DNA of 64,000 bases from an uncultured Collinsella sp. (GTDB lineage Bacteria; Actinomycetota; Coriobacteriia; Coriobacteriales; Coriobacteriaceae). A program made the translations under genes and the position numbers. Shown here in pieces: positions 16,958 through 23,852 of this stretch; position 1 is the first letter of the stretch, and each line of letters starts with the position of its first letter. The DNA is taken from the NCBI GenBank assembly GCA_900542825.1, contig UQOY01000003.1, forward strand, positions 127,925-191,924, read 5' to 3'. The notes beneath the pieces are model-generated. The model did not search any database. It was not told where the DNA came from and saw nothing but the letters and a program-made list of their open reading frames with translations.

Positions 16958-16998
16958 CAAAACCACGCAGCAGCTCGTGCCCGTCATCCCGCCCCATC

Positions 16999-17065
16999 AG
17001 TTGCGGTGATATAGTTCCTATTTGTGCTGTTAAACCGCTTAAATCGGAACTATATCACCGCAACT
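16999..17065. repeat. Dispersed hairpin repeat, family C copy 1
   Basis: A perfect 20-bp inverted repeat has arms beginning AGTTGCGGTGATATAG and ending CTATATCACCGCAACT, with a 27-nt interior, followed by TTTAT. It sits between the radical SAM gene and map. Copies with nearly the same arms are at 23413-23479 and 39352-39416. Confidence 0.85.
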
Positions 17066-17086
17066 TTTATGGACGCGTGGGTGGGC

Positions 17087-17092
17087 TATACT
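17087..17092 (+). promoter_or_regulatory. Likely -10 box of map
   Basis: TATACT lies 25 nt before the start codon, just after the family C hairpin. No convincing -35 box accompanies it. Confidence 0.4.
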
Positions 17093-17117
17093 AGCTGCGG
17101 ATGAAAGGAAGTTAGCC

Positions 17118-18005
17118 ATGTATGACAAAGGACCCGTGCCCGGCCGCAACGACGCTTGCTGGTGCGGCAGCGGCAAGAAATATAAGAAATGCCATAGCGC
17201 CTTCGACGAGCGCCTCGAGCGCCTGTGGGAGGAGGGCTGGGAGGTTCTGCCCCGTACGCTCTACAAGACGCCCGCCGATATCGAGGGCATCAAGCGCTCC
17301 GCTGCCATCAACGTGGGCGTGCTCGACTACGTAGGCGAGCACATCGCCGCGGGCATGACCACCAACCAGATCGACCAGATGATCTACGACTACACCGTCG
17401 AGCACGGTGGCACGCCGGCCGACCTCAACTACGAGGGCTACCCCAAGAGCGTATGCACCTCGATCAACGATGTGGTCTGCCACGGCATCCCCTGTGACAC
17501 GGACGTGTTGCACGAGGGCGACATCATCAACGTCGATTGTTCCACAATCCTAGACGGCTATTTTAGCGACTCGAGCCGCATGTTCTGCATCGGCGAGGTC
17601 TCGGCCGAGCGCCAGCGCCTGGTCGACGTCACCCGCGCCAGCGTGGAGGCTGGCCTTGCCGCTGTCAAGCCATGGCTGCCGCTGTCCGTTATGGCCGAGG
17701 CCGTGCAAAAGACGGTCGAGGACGCCGGCTTTAGCGTAGTGCGCGAGTACGGCGGACACGGCATCGGTAAGGAGTTCCACGAGGACCCGTTTGTGGGCTT
17801 TACTACCGAGGCGCCCGATGTGGACACCATTATGGCTCCGGGCATGGTCTTTACCATCGAGCCCATGGTCAACGCCGGAGCGCCCGACATCAAGATTAGC
17901 AAGGGCGATGGCTGGTGCGTGCGCACCAAGGACGGCAGCGATTCGGCCCAGTGCGAGGTACAGCTCGTAGTGACTGAGGACGGCTACGAGCTGCTCAGCT
18001 GGTAG
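17118..18005 (+). CDS. map: Methionine aminopeptidase with N-terminal SEC-C zinc motif
   Basis: The 295-residue protein removes initiator methionine from nascent chains. Residues 10-26 form a SEC-C metal-binding motif (Cys14, Cys16, Cys25, His26) as in the actinobacterial and clostridial long form, which may help dock to the ribosome. The catalytic domain shows the metal ligands in DCSTILDGYFSDSSR, GGHGIGKEFHEDP, TIEPMV and QCEVQLVV. AAAGGAAG precedes the ATG. It is a single-gene unit with a terminator after it. Confidence 0.93.
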   Translation: MYDKGPVPGRNDACWCGSGKKYKKCHSAFDERLERLWEEGWEVLPRTLYKTPADIEGIKRSAAINVGVLDYVGEHIAAGMTTNQIDQMIYDYTVEHGGTPADLNYEGYPKSVCTSINDVVCHGIPCDTDVLHEGDIINVDCSTILDGYFSDSSRMFCIGEVSAERQRLVDVTRASVEAGLAAVKPWLPLSVMAEAVQKTVEDAGFSVVREYGGHGIGKEFHEDPFVGFTTEAPDVDTIMAPGMVFTIEPMVNAGAPDIKISKGDGWCVRTKDGSDSAQCEVQLVVTEDGYELLSW

Positions 18006-18014
18006 CCGTGGATG

Positions 18015-18060
18015 CGCCGGATGCTGACGGGCACGCTCGTCTTGCATCCGGCGTTTTTGT
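18015..18060 (+). terminator. Intrinsic terminator after map
   Basis: CGCCGGATGC (18015-18024) pairs with GCATCCGGCG (18044-18053), followed by TTTTTGTTT. Confidence 0.85.
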
Positions 18061-18071
18061 TTGAACGTTTT

Positions 18072-18117
18072 GCCTGATATAACCTGCCAAAATAAACCTG
18101 TCCCTTTTTGGTAGGTT
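18072..18117 (+). repeat. Dispersed hairpin repeat, family A copy 2
   Basis: It reads GCCTGATATAACCTGCC, then AAAATAAACCTGTCCC, then TTTTTGGTAGGTT. AACCTGCCAAAA and TTTTTGGTAGGTT pair. It ends 18 nt before the GTG of the dehydrogenase gene and just ahead of its ribosome-binding site. Confidence 0.85.
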
Positions 18118-18135
18118 GAGCGGAGAGGACTGCTT

Positions 18136-19071
18136 GTGAACATTCTGGTTTTGTTGCCCGCCAACGACCGTCATCGTGCAATTCTTGAGTCGAGTGCTCC
18201 GGGCGAGGACTTTATCTACACGAGCTCCGACGCCATCACGCGTGAGCAGGTCGCCGATGCCGACGTAATCTTGGGCAACATAGACCCTGCCCTGCTTACC
18301 GCGTGCGAGCACCTCCAGCTGTTGCAACTGCAGACCGCGGGCTATGACGATTACTTGGCCGCCGGCACCGTGCCGGCCGACGCCAAACTGTCTTGCTCGG
18401 TGGGCGCCTACGGCCAGGCCGTGAGCGAGCACATGTTTGCCATGGTCCTTTCCATGATAAAGCGCCTGCCCGGCTATCACGACTTGCAGCGCGAGCATCG
18501 CTGGGAGGATTTGGGGCCAGTCACTTCGCTCAAAAATGCCAATGTGCTGGTGCTGGGCGCGGGCGATATCGGCGGCCACTTCGCCACGCTCTGCCGCAGC
18601 ATGGGTGCACACGTCCGCGGCATCAAGCGCCATCCGCTCGTCTACCCCATTGTGTTTGAGGACATGGACGGCATGGACGCCCTGCCCGAGCGCCTGGCCG
18701 AGGCCGACGTCGTCGCATCCTTTATGCCCAGCACACCCGAGACCCGCGGCCTGGCGAACGCCGAGTTCTTCGCCGCGATGAAGCCGGGCGCCTTCTTTGC
18801 CAACGGCGGCCGCGGCGATCTTGTGGTTGCCGACGACCTAGTTGCCGCCCTGGAATCAGGACATCTCGCCGGCGCCGCGGTCGACGTCACCGACCCCGAG
18901 CCGCTGCCTGAGGCAAACCCGCTATGGGATGTGCCCAACATGCTCATCACGCCGCACGTCTCGGGCTGGTTCCACTTGGAGGCTACGCTCAACAATGTGG
19001 TCGACATTGCCGCAGAGAATCTGCGTCATCTGCAGGCCGGCGAGACCCTGCGCTGCTGGATCGAACACTAA
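18136..19071 (+). CDS. D-isomer-specific 2-hydroxyacid dehydrogenase family protein
   Basis: The 311-residue NAD-dependent enzyme has the nucleotide motif GAGDIGGHFA at 141-150 inside the Rossmann domain and the catalytic His in TPHVSGW near the C terminus, with FFANGGRGDLV carrying the substrate Arg. The family includes D-lactate, hydroxypyruvate and phosphoglycerate dehydrogenases; this member lacks an ACT domain, so it is not a standard SerA. It uses a GTG start with GGAGAGGAC upstream. It is followed immediately by the structured element at 19074. Confidence 0.85.
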   Translation: MNILVLLPANDRHRAILESSAPGEDFIYTSSDAITREQVADADVILGNIDPALLTACEHLQLLQLQTAGYDDYLAAGTVPADAKLSCSVGAYGQAVSEHMFAMVLSMIKRLPGYHDLQREHRWEDLGPVTSLKNANVLVLGAGDIGGHFATLCRSMGAHVRGIKRHPLVYPIVFEDMDGMDALPERLAEADVVASFMPSTPETRGLANAEFFAAMKPGAFFANGGRGDLVVADDLVAALESGHLAGAAVDVTDPEPLPEANPLWDVPNMLITPHVSGWFHLEATLNNVVDIAAENLRHLQAGETLRCWIEH

Positions 19072-19073
19072 GA

Positions 19074-19230
19074 ATTACGCCGTTTTACAAACGGCGTAAT
19101 GAGCCGACGCTGCGAGCCCGCCGTTTGGCCAATCTGCCGTTCAATTTCAAAGGCGCGACCAGAAGGTCAGCGCCTTTTCATTTCACGGCACCTTGTCTCA
19201 AACGGCGGGCTCTCGCTGACTTTTATTCGA
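19074..19230 (+). ncRNA. Candidate 3'-UTR structured element, copy 1
   Basis: It starts 2 nt after the dehydrogenase stop codon. ATTACGCCGTTT/AAACGGCGTAAT (19074-19100) is a perfect 12-bp hairpin. After CGACGCTGC comes a perfect 14-bp helix (19114-19127 with 19199-19212). Inside it TGCCGT (19135-19140) pairs with ACGGCA (19185-19190), enclosing a hairpin AAAGGCGC/GCGCCTTT with a GACC-AGAA-GGTC tip. The same plan, with different but still paired helices, follows the DAHP synthase gene at 56791. The class is unnamed to my knowledge and could also be a DNA repeat. Confidence 0.6.
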
Positions 19231-19305
19231 CCTGCGGAATCTGACTAGCGCAGGCTCTGCCTATGAAGTCCTAGCAGTTCCGTCTTGTCGTTGGCATTGC
19301 GGCAT

Positions 19306-19354
19306 TTGCCCAGATAAAACCTGCCAAAATGAACCTGTCCCTTTTTGGCTGGTT
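19306..19354 (+). repeat. Dispersed hairpin repeat, family A copy 3
   Basis: This copy reads TTTGCCCAGATAAAACC, TGCCAAAATGAACCTG, TCCCTTTTTGGCTGGTT. It abuts the 3' end of the M18 aminopeptidase gene between convergent genes. One arm base differs from other copies and weakens the stem. Confidence 0.8.
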
Positions 19355-20739
19355 TAGAGCTCCACGCTTTCGGCGCCGTTGATATGGAGGTCGCGCTCGT
19401 AGAAAGCGGTGAGGGCGCGGATGGCGTACATCACGTCGCGCACGCCGCCGGTCTCGTAGCTCGAGTGCATGGCCAGCTGCGGCAGGCCCACGTCTACGGC
19501 GTGCATGCTCGCCTGCATATTGGACAGGTTACCGAGCGTGGAGCCGCCGGCCATATCGCTCTTGTTGGCGAAGGCCTGCGTGGGCACGTCGGCGTCATCG
19601 CAAATGGCCTGGAACACCGCGCGGCTAAAGGCATCGGTGCAGTAGTGCTGGTTGGCGGCCTCCTTGATGACGATGCCGCCGTTGAGCACCACCTGATTGC
19701 GGGCATCGCACTTCTCGGCATGGTTGGGATGCACGGCATGTGCGTTGTCGCAGCTCACGAGCATCGAAGCGGCAAGCGCACGGTGGTACGACTCGTCGTC
19801 AAAGCCCAGCGATCCGTTAATGCGGCGCAGCGCGTCGGCCAAGAACGTCGACATGGCGCCCTGCTTGGTCTCGGAGCCAACCTCCTCGTTATCAAAGCAG
19901 CAGAAGACCGAAACGTCGTGCGCGTTCTCGGCACCCAAAAATGCCTGCAGCGAGGTGTAGGCGCAGGCCAGGTCGTCGAGCTTGGGCGTCGAGATGAACT
20001 CGTCGGCCCAGCCCCAAATGCGCGCATCCTGACGATTGACCAAGAACAGATCGCGGCCCAGAATCTGCTCGGGCTCAACGTCCAGTTCGTCAGCGATCAG
20101 GGCGTCAAAATCTCCCTGCTTAAGGTCACCGGCGCTGATGAGCGGGCACAGATCAATGGCTCGGTTGGGAACAAAGCCCTCGTTAACGCCGCGGTTCATG
20201 TGGATGGCAAGGCTCGGGATAATAGCGACCTCGCGCTCGGTGGCAAGCAGGCGGCTCTCAATACGGTCGCCCTCGCGCACCAACACGCGGCCCGCGAGCG
20301 CCAACGGGCGGTCGAACCAGGTGTAGTCGATCATGCCGCCGTAGGCCTCGGTGTTCAGGCGCAGCGTCTCGCCCGCGCCGTCGAGCTCGGGCACGGCCTT
20401 GACCTTAAACGTCGGCGAATCGCTGTGCGACGCCGTGAGCTGAAAATGATAGTCGCCGGCAACGCCGTCCTCGCCCCATGTAGCAGCCAGGTCCTCGCCC
20501 ACCTTAAAGGCAACAACGCTCGAGGTGTTGCGCTGCGTGTAATAACGCCCGCCCGGCTCGATGTCCCACGCCGCGTTCTCGGGCAGGTAGGTAAAGCCCG
20601 CCTCGTCGAGCTCGGCCATAATGGTCGCCGCCGTATGGAACATGCTGGGGCATGCCTCGATAAAGTCGATAAGGTCGTTGGCGGCCTCGATATCGTCGGC
20701 CGTCACGTGCGCGCGCTCGGGCGTTTCCTGATCCGTCAT
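19354..20739 (-). CDS. M18 family aminopeptidase
   Basis: The 461-residue protein is a dinuclear zinc aminopeptidase of the aspartyl-aminopeptidase type acting on peptide N termini in the cytoplasm. Visible ligand and catalytic regions are TASHSDSP, STPKLDDLA, CFDNEEVGS, SCDNAHAVHPN and a final MHSSYETGG His. Length is typical. The ATG at 20739 follows AAGGGGAGAGC; the longer frame to 20850 has no such site and is not used. It is probably monocistronic. Confidence 0.92.
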   Translation of the reverse strand: MTDQETPERAHVTADDIEAANDLIDFIEACPSMFHTAATIMAELDEAGFTYLPENAAWDIEPGGRYYTQRNTSSVVAFKVGEDLAATWGEDGVAGDYHFQLTASHSDSPTFKVKAVPELDGAGETLRLNTEAYGGMIDYTWFDRPLALAGRVLVREGDRIESRLLATEREVAIIPSLAIHMNRGVNEGFVPNRAIDLCPLISAGDLKQGDFDALIADELDVEPEQILGRDLFLVNRQDARIWGWADEFISTPKLDDLACAYTSLQAFLGAENAHDVSVFCCFDNEEVGSETKQGAMSTFLADALRRINGSLGFDDESYHRALAASMLVSCDNAHAVHPNHAEKCDARNQVVLNGGIVIKEAANQHYCTDAFSRAVFQAICDDADVPTQAFANKSDMAGGSTLGNLSNMQASMHAVDVGLPQLAMHSSYETGGVRDVMYAIRALTAFYERDLHINGAESVEL

Positions 20740-20900
20740 GCTCTCCCCTTTCGCTGGGTTGATGGTCCCCTCCAGCATACCCCGCCACGCCAGCGCCGCA
20801 CTCTTCATTCCGTGCTTAATTCCGCGCCACTCACCAAGTTGAGCCATCATGCCCGTGCTCCTTTTGCGACAATTGCGCTAACAGGACGAGAGGAGCCGTC

Positions 20901-21986
20901 ATGAAGCCACGTAACATTGCCATCGCCTGCGGTGTCGCGGGAGCCGCCGTCGGCCTTGCCGCTGCCACCGGCATCGTTTACCGCAAGCAAGTCAAGTCCG
21001 TCGCGTCGGTCAAACGCTTGACCGGCTACGCGGATGGCTATGACCTGTACGCAATCGACATTGCTTACGACTACGACCTCGACCGCATCATCGCCGCTGG
21101 CGTGCGCGACGACCAGGCCTACATCGATGCCGTAGTGGCGCAGGTGTTGCCCGGCGTGCCGGCACATGTCCAGGCGCCCCAGTTTGCCTGCAGCGCTTTT
21201 GTCGCCGTAGATGTCGAAGGCCGCGTGCGCACCGGTCGCAATTACGACTTTAAGGACGACACCTCGGCGCTGCTGGTGCGCAACCACCCGCGCGATGGCT
21301 ATGCCTCCATCGGCTTTGCGGCCCTCAACAACCTGGGCGATAACACTCCGCTTGACTCCGTCGCCGGACGTGCCGCCGCACTCATGGGCCCGTTTGCCCA
21401 GCTCGACGGCGTCAACGAATGCGGCGTGTCCATTGCCGTGCTCACCCTGGATTCCAAACCCTGTGACCAGGACACGCAGCGCCCCGTCATCAACACTTCG
21501 CTCGCCATCCGCCTGGTGCTCGACCGCGCGGCTACCACGCAGGAGGCCGTCGACCTGCTTTCTGCCTACGACATGCACGCCATGGCCGGACGCGATTACC
21601 ACTTCTTTATCAACGACGCCGCCGGTGACGCGCAGGTGGTGGAGTGGGATCCGCGCGACCCAGACCGTGCTTTCAAAGCGACTCCTGTACGCCAGGTTAC
21701 GAACTTCTACGCCTGCTATGGCGACGAGGTGCTTCCCAACCAAAAGAACGGCGAGCTGGGCCATGGCAAGGAACGTGCCATTGCCATCGCCGATGTCCTC
21801 GACGCCCATACCGGCGCCCAAGATGAGGCGGTCGTTTGGAAGGCCCTACGCGCTGCGGCGCAAGAGCCCAATCCGGAAGACATCACCAGCAACACGCAGT
21901 GGTCGGTCGTCTTTGACAACACCGAGCCCGCTGCCGCCATCACGCTGCGCCGTCATTGGGGTGACGTCGACGCCTTTGCGCTGTAA
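20901..21986 (+). CDS. Membrane-anchored linear-amide C-N hydrolase (Ntn-type, choloylglycine/C45-like)
   Basis: The 361-residue protein has an N-terminal membrane segment (about residues 6-26) with the rest likely outside. Around residue 97 it reads FACSAFVAVD, then GRVRTGRNYDF: a nucleophile Cys97 followed by the GRN-D-F/W motif of Ntn-fold amidases (bile salt hydrolase, penicillin V acylase, C45 acyltransferases). Cys97 would become N-terminal only after removal of about 96 residues, as in autoprocessed C45 enzymes. Substrate unknown; bile amides, N-acyl amino acids or acyl-lactones are candidates. Neighbours give no clue. Confidence 0.75.
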   Translation: MKPRNIAIACGVAGAAVGLAAATGIVYRKQVKSVASVKRLTGYADGYDLYAIDIAYDYDLDRIIAAGVRDDQAYIDAVVAQVLPGVPAHVQAPQFACSAFVAVDVEGRVRTGRNYDFKDDTSALLVRNHPRDGYASIGFAALNNLGDNTPLDSVAGRAAALMGPFAQLDGVNECGVSIAVLTLDSKPCDQDTQRPVINTSLAIRLVLDRAATTQEAVDLLSAYDMHAMAGRDYHFFINDAAGDAQVVEWDPRDPDRAFKATPVRQVTNFYACYGDEVLPNQKNGELGHGKERAIAIADVLDAHTGAQDEAVVWKALRAAAQEPNPEDITSNTQWSVVFDNTEPAAAITLRRHWGDVDAFAL

Positions 21987-22052
21987 GGGGCCAGGCCCGT
22001 CGTCCTTACGCTCGCCTGACGTTGCTTACATTTCTATACATTTGAGCTAACA

Positions 22053-22089
22053 CGTTTTACCTCCGCATCAACAGTGTGCGGGGGTAAAC
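22053..22089 (+). promoter_or_regulatory. Hairpin in the pfkA leader
   Basis: A stem between the GTTTTACCTCCGCA and TGCGGGGGTAAAC arms lies 38 nt before the pfkA start codon. TATAAC at 22102-22107 follows it. It may be the end of the upstream transcript or a leader structure. Confidence 0.4.
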
Positions 22090-22126
22090 TTATGCGCATG
22101 TTATAACTTGCCCGGAAGGATTCATC

Positions 22127-23206
22127 ATGCTCAGGATCGGTCTTCTTACTAGTGGCGGCGACTGCCAGGCGCTCAACGCCACCATGCGCGGCATCGTCAA
22201 AACGCTCATGACCAATAGCGAAGAACCTATCGAGATCTACGGTTTTGAGGACGGCTACCAGGGCCTTATCTACAGCAGGTTCCGCGTCATGACGCCCGCC
22301 GATTTTAGCGGCATCCTCACCCGCGGCGGCACCATCCTGGGCACGAGCCGTACGCCGTTCAAGCGCCTGGATGTTCCCGAGGCCGATGGCATCGAGAAGG
22401 TGCCGGCGATGGTCCACACCTATCATAAGCTGCAGCTCGACTGCCTGTTTATGCTGGGCGGCAACGGATCCACCAAGACCGCCAACCGCCTGCGCGAAGA
22501 GGGCCTCAACGTTATCGCCCTGCCCAAGACCATCGATAACGACACCTGGGGCACCGAGTTGACGTTTGGCTTTACGAGCGCCATCGACGTCGCCACCAAG
22601 TGCATCGACGACATCCACACCACCGCTTCGAGCCATGGGCGCGTGTTCGTCATCGAAATCATGGGCCACAAAGTTGGCTGGATCCCGCTGTACGCCGGCG
22701 TCGCGGGCGGCGCGGACGTCATCCTGATTCCCGAAATCCCCTACGACATGGATAACGTCATCAAGACCATCGAGTATCGCATGGAGACCGGCAGCCGCTT
22801 TACGATTGTAGTTGTCGCCGAGGGCGCCATCTCCAAGGAGGACGCGGCACTGTCCAAGAAGGAGTACAAGAAGAAGCTCGCCGAGCGCACGAGCCCGTCG
22901 ATTGTCTACGACATCGCCAAGGAGATCGAAGCCAAAACTGGTCGCGAGACCCGCGTCGCCATCCCCGGCCACACGCAGCGCGGCGGTCAGCCCGACGCCC
23001 AGGACCGTATCTTTGCGACTCAGTGCGGCGTCGAGGCAGCGCTCGGCTGCCTGCGCGGCGAGTTTGGCTACATGATTGCCCTGCGTGATGGCAAGATGTG
23101 CCACATGCCACTCGAGGAGGTCGCCGGCAAGCTCAAGTATGTCGACCCCCAGAGCGATCTGGTGCGCGAGGCCAAGGCGTTGGGCATCAGCTTCGGCGAC
23201 GAATAG
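22127..23206 (+). CDS. pfkA: 6-phosphofructokinase
   Basis: The 359-residue enzyme phosphorylates fructose 6-phosphate in glycolysis. Motifs are LLTSGGDCQALN (6-17), GGNGSTKTAN (111-120) and PKTIDNDTWGTE (133 on) with catalytic Asp137. The Gly of GGNGS at the position equivalent to E. coli residue 104 favours ATP, while the Lys in PKTIDND is the residue otherwise found in PPi enzymes. The Gly/Lys combination is known from actinobacterial ATP-dependent PFKs, so ATP is the better guess. CGGAAGGA precedes the ATG. Confidence 0.93.
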   Translation: MLRIGLLTSGGDCQALNATMRGIVKTLMTNSEEPIEIYGFEDGYQGLIYSRFRVMTPADFSGILTRGGTILGTSRTPFKRLDVPEADGIEKVPAMVHTYHKLQLDCLFMLGGNGSTKTANRLREEGLNVIALPKTIDNDTWGTELTFGFTSAIDVATKCIDDIHTTASSHGRVFVIEIMGHKVGWIPLYAGVAGGADVILIPEIPYDMDNVIKTIEYRMETGSRFTIVVVAEGAISKEDAALSKKEYKKKLAERTSPSIVYDIAKEIEAKTGRETRVAIPGHTQRGGQPDAQDRIFATQCGVEAALGCLRGEFGYMIALRDGKMCHMPLEEVAGKLKYVDPQSDLVREAKALGISFGDE

Positions 23207-23229
23207 CCTCGACCGGAACTGCTCTCATC

Positions 23230-23350
23230 GGAGGCCCCAGGGCTTACCTCCCAAATCGTCCTCGGACATGTCAGGACCCCGCCGTACGCTTCGCGCGGCG
23301 GGGTCCTTCCGTCCTGCGGAAAGATTTGGGAGGTTAGCCCTGGGGCCTCC
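23230..23350 (+). ncRNA. Family D composite 3'-UTR element, copy 1 (after pfkA)
   Basis: A 28-nt outer arm (23230-23257) pairs with 23323-23350 with one mismatch. Between them lie box 1 GTCCTCGGACATG (23258-23270), an inner 12-bp stem AGGACCCCGCCG/CGGCGGGGTCCT (23273-23284 with 23296-23307) and box 2 CTGCGGAAA (23314-23322). It starts 23 nt after the pfkA stop codon. The same boxes and order recur after thrB, asd, the small PFL gene and the aldolase gene. Confidence 0.7.
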
Positions 23351-23412
23351 TGCGACAACTAGGGAGGCCGAGGCTATTCGTCTTCTTGCTGCGGGTGCGT
23401 GGTCTGAAATTC

Positions 23413-23479
23413 AGTTGCGGTGAAATAGTTCCTGCTTAGCCCGCAAATGGCTGAATTTAGGAACTATTCCACCGCAACT
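23413..23479. repeat. Dispersed hairpin repeat, family C copy 2
   Basis: AGTTGCGGTGAAATAGTTCC-type arms (23413-23432 and 23460-23479) pair with one mismatch around a 27-nt interior different from copy 1. Confidence 0.85.
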
Positions 23480-23542
23480 TACGAATGATCGGAGCGGCTA
23501 CAGCACAAGCGTCGGCGTTCGTTTGATGGTTCGCCACGAAAA

Positions 23543-23682
23543 GGGGCCATCTACTACGTTTAACTCGAGAGGGCCGACCATACCCGCCTTTTCCGAAAAT
23601 TGGCAAGCTCTCTACCTGCGGTTTTAATTTCATAATCTTTGTCATGGTCGAGGGTGTGGTAGCAAACGTAGTAAATAGGCCC
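23543..23682. other. Nested inverted repeat in a 370-nt space without genes
   Basis: From 23480 to 23850 no credible gene was seen. GGGGCC.TCTACTACGTTT at 23543 pairs with AAACGTAGTAAATAGGCCC ending at 23682; CGACCAT (23575-23581) pairs with ATGGTCG (23644-23650) inside it; a CCGC/GCGG pairing lies further in. The interior is AT-rich and unlike family A, C or D. It may be a structured RNA or a decayed mobile element. Confidence 0.4.
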
Positions 23683-23772
23683 ATTTTGTGGCATACGACC
23701 CATTCAAGCCCAATCTCGAAGGCTAAAGAGAGCTTCTCATCCATGCCTGCGAGCGAAAGATAGCAAAGCAAC

Positions 23773-23805
23773 AAACGCCGGGTCGCCCGTAGGTGCCCGG
23801 CGTTT
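23773..23805. terminator. Hairpin at the 3' end of the FtsX-like permease gene
   Basis: AAACGCCGGG (23773-23782) pairs with CCCGGCGTTT (23796-23805). It can act for the minus-strand permease gene and runs directly into family A copy 4. Confidence 0.6.
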
Positions 23806-23852
23806 GCCCAGATAAAACCTGCCAAAATAAACCTGTCCCTTTTTGGCAGGTT
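23802..23852 (+). repeat. Dispersed hairpin repeat, family A copy 4
   Basis: This copy reads GTTTGCCCAGATAAAACC, TGCCAAAATAAACCTG, TCCCTTTTTGGCAGGTT with perfectly matching ACCTGCCAAAA/TTTTGGCAGGT arms. Its last two bases overlap the stop codon of the minus-strand permease gene. Confidence 0.85.
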
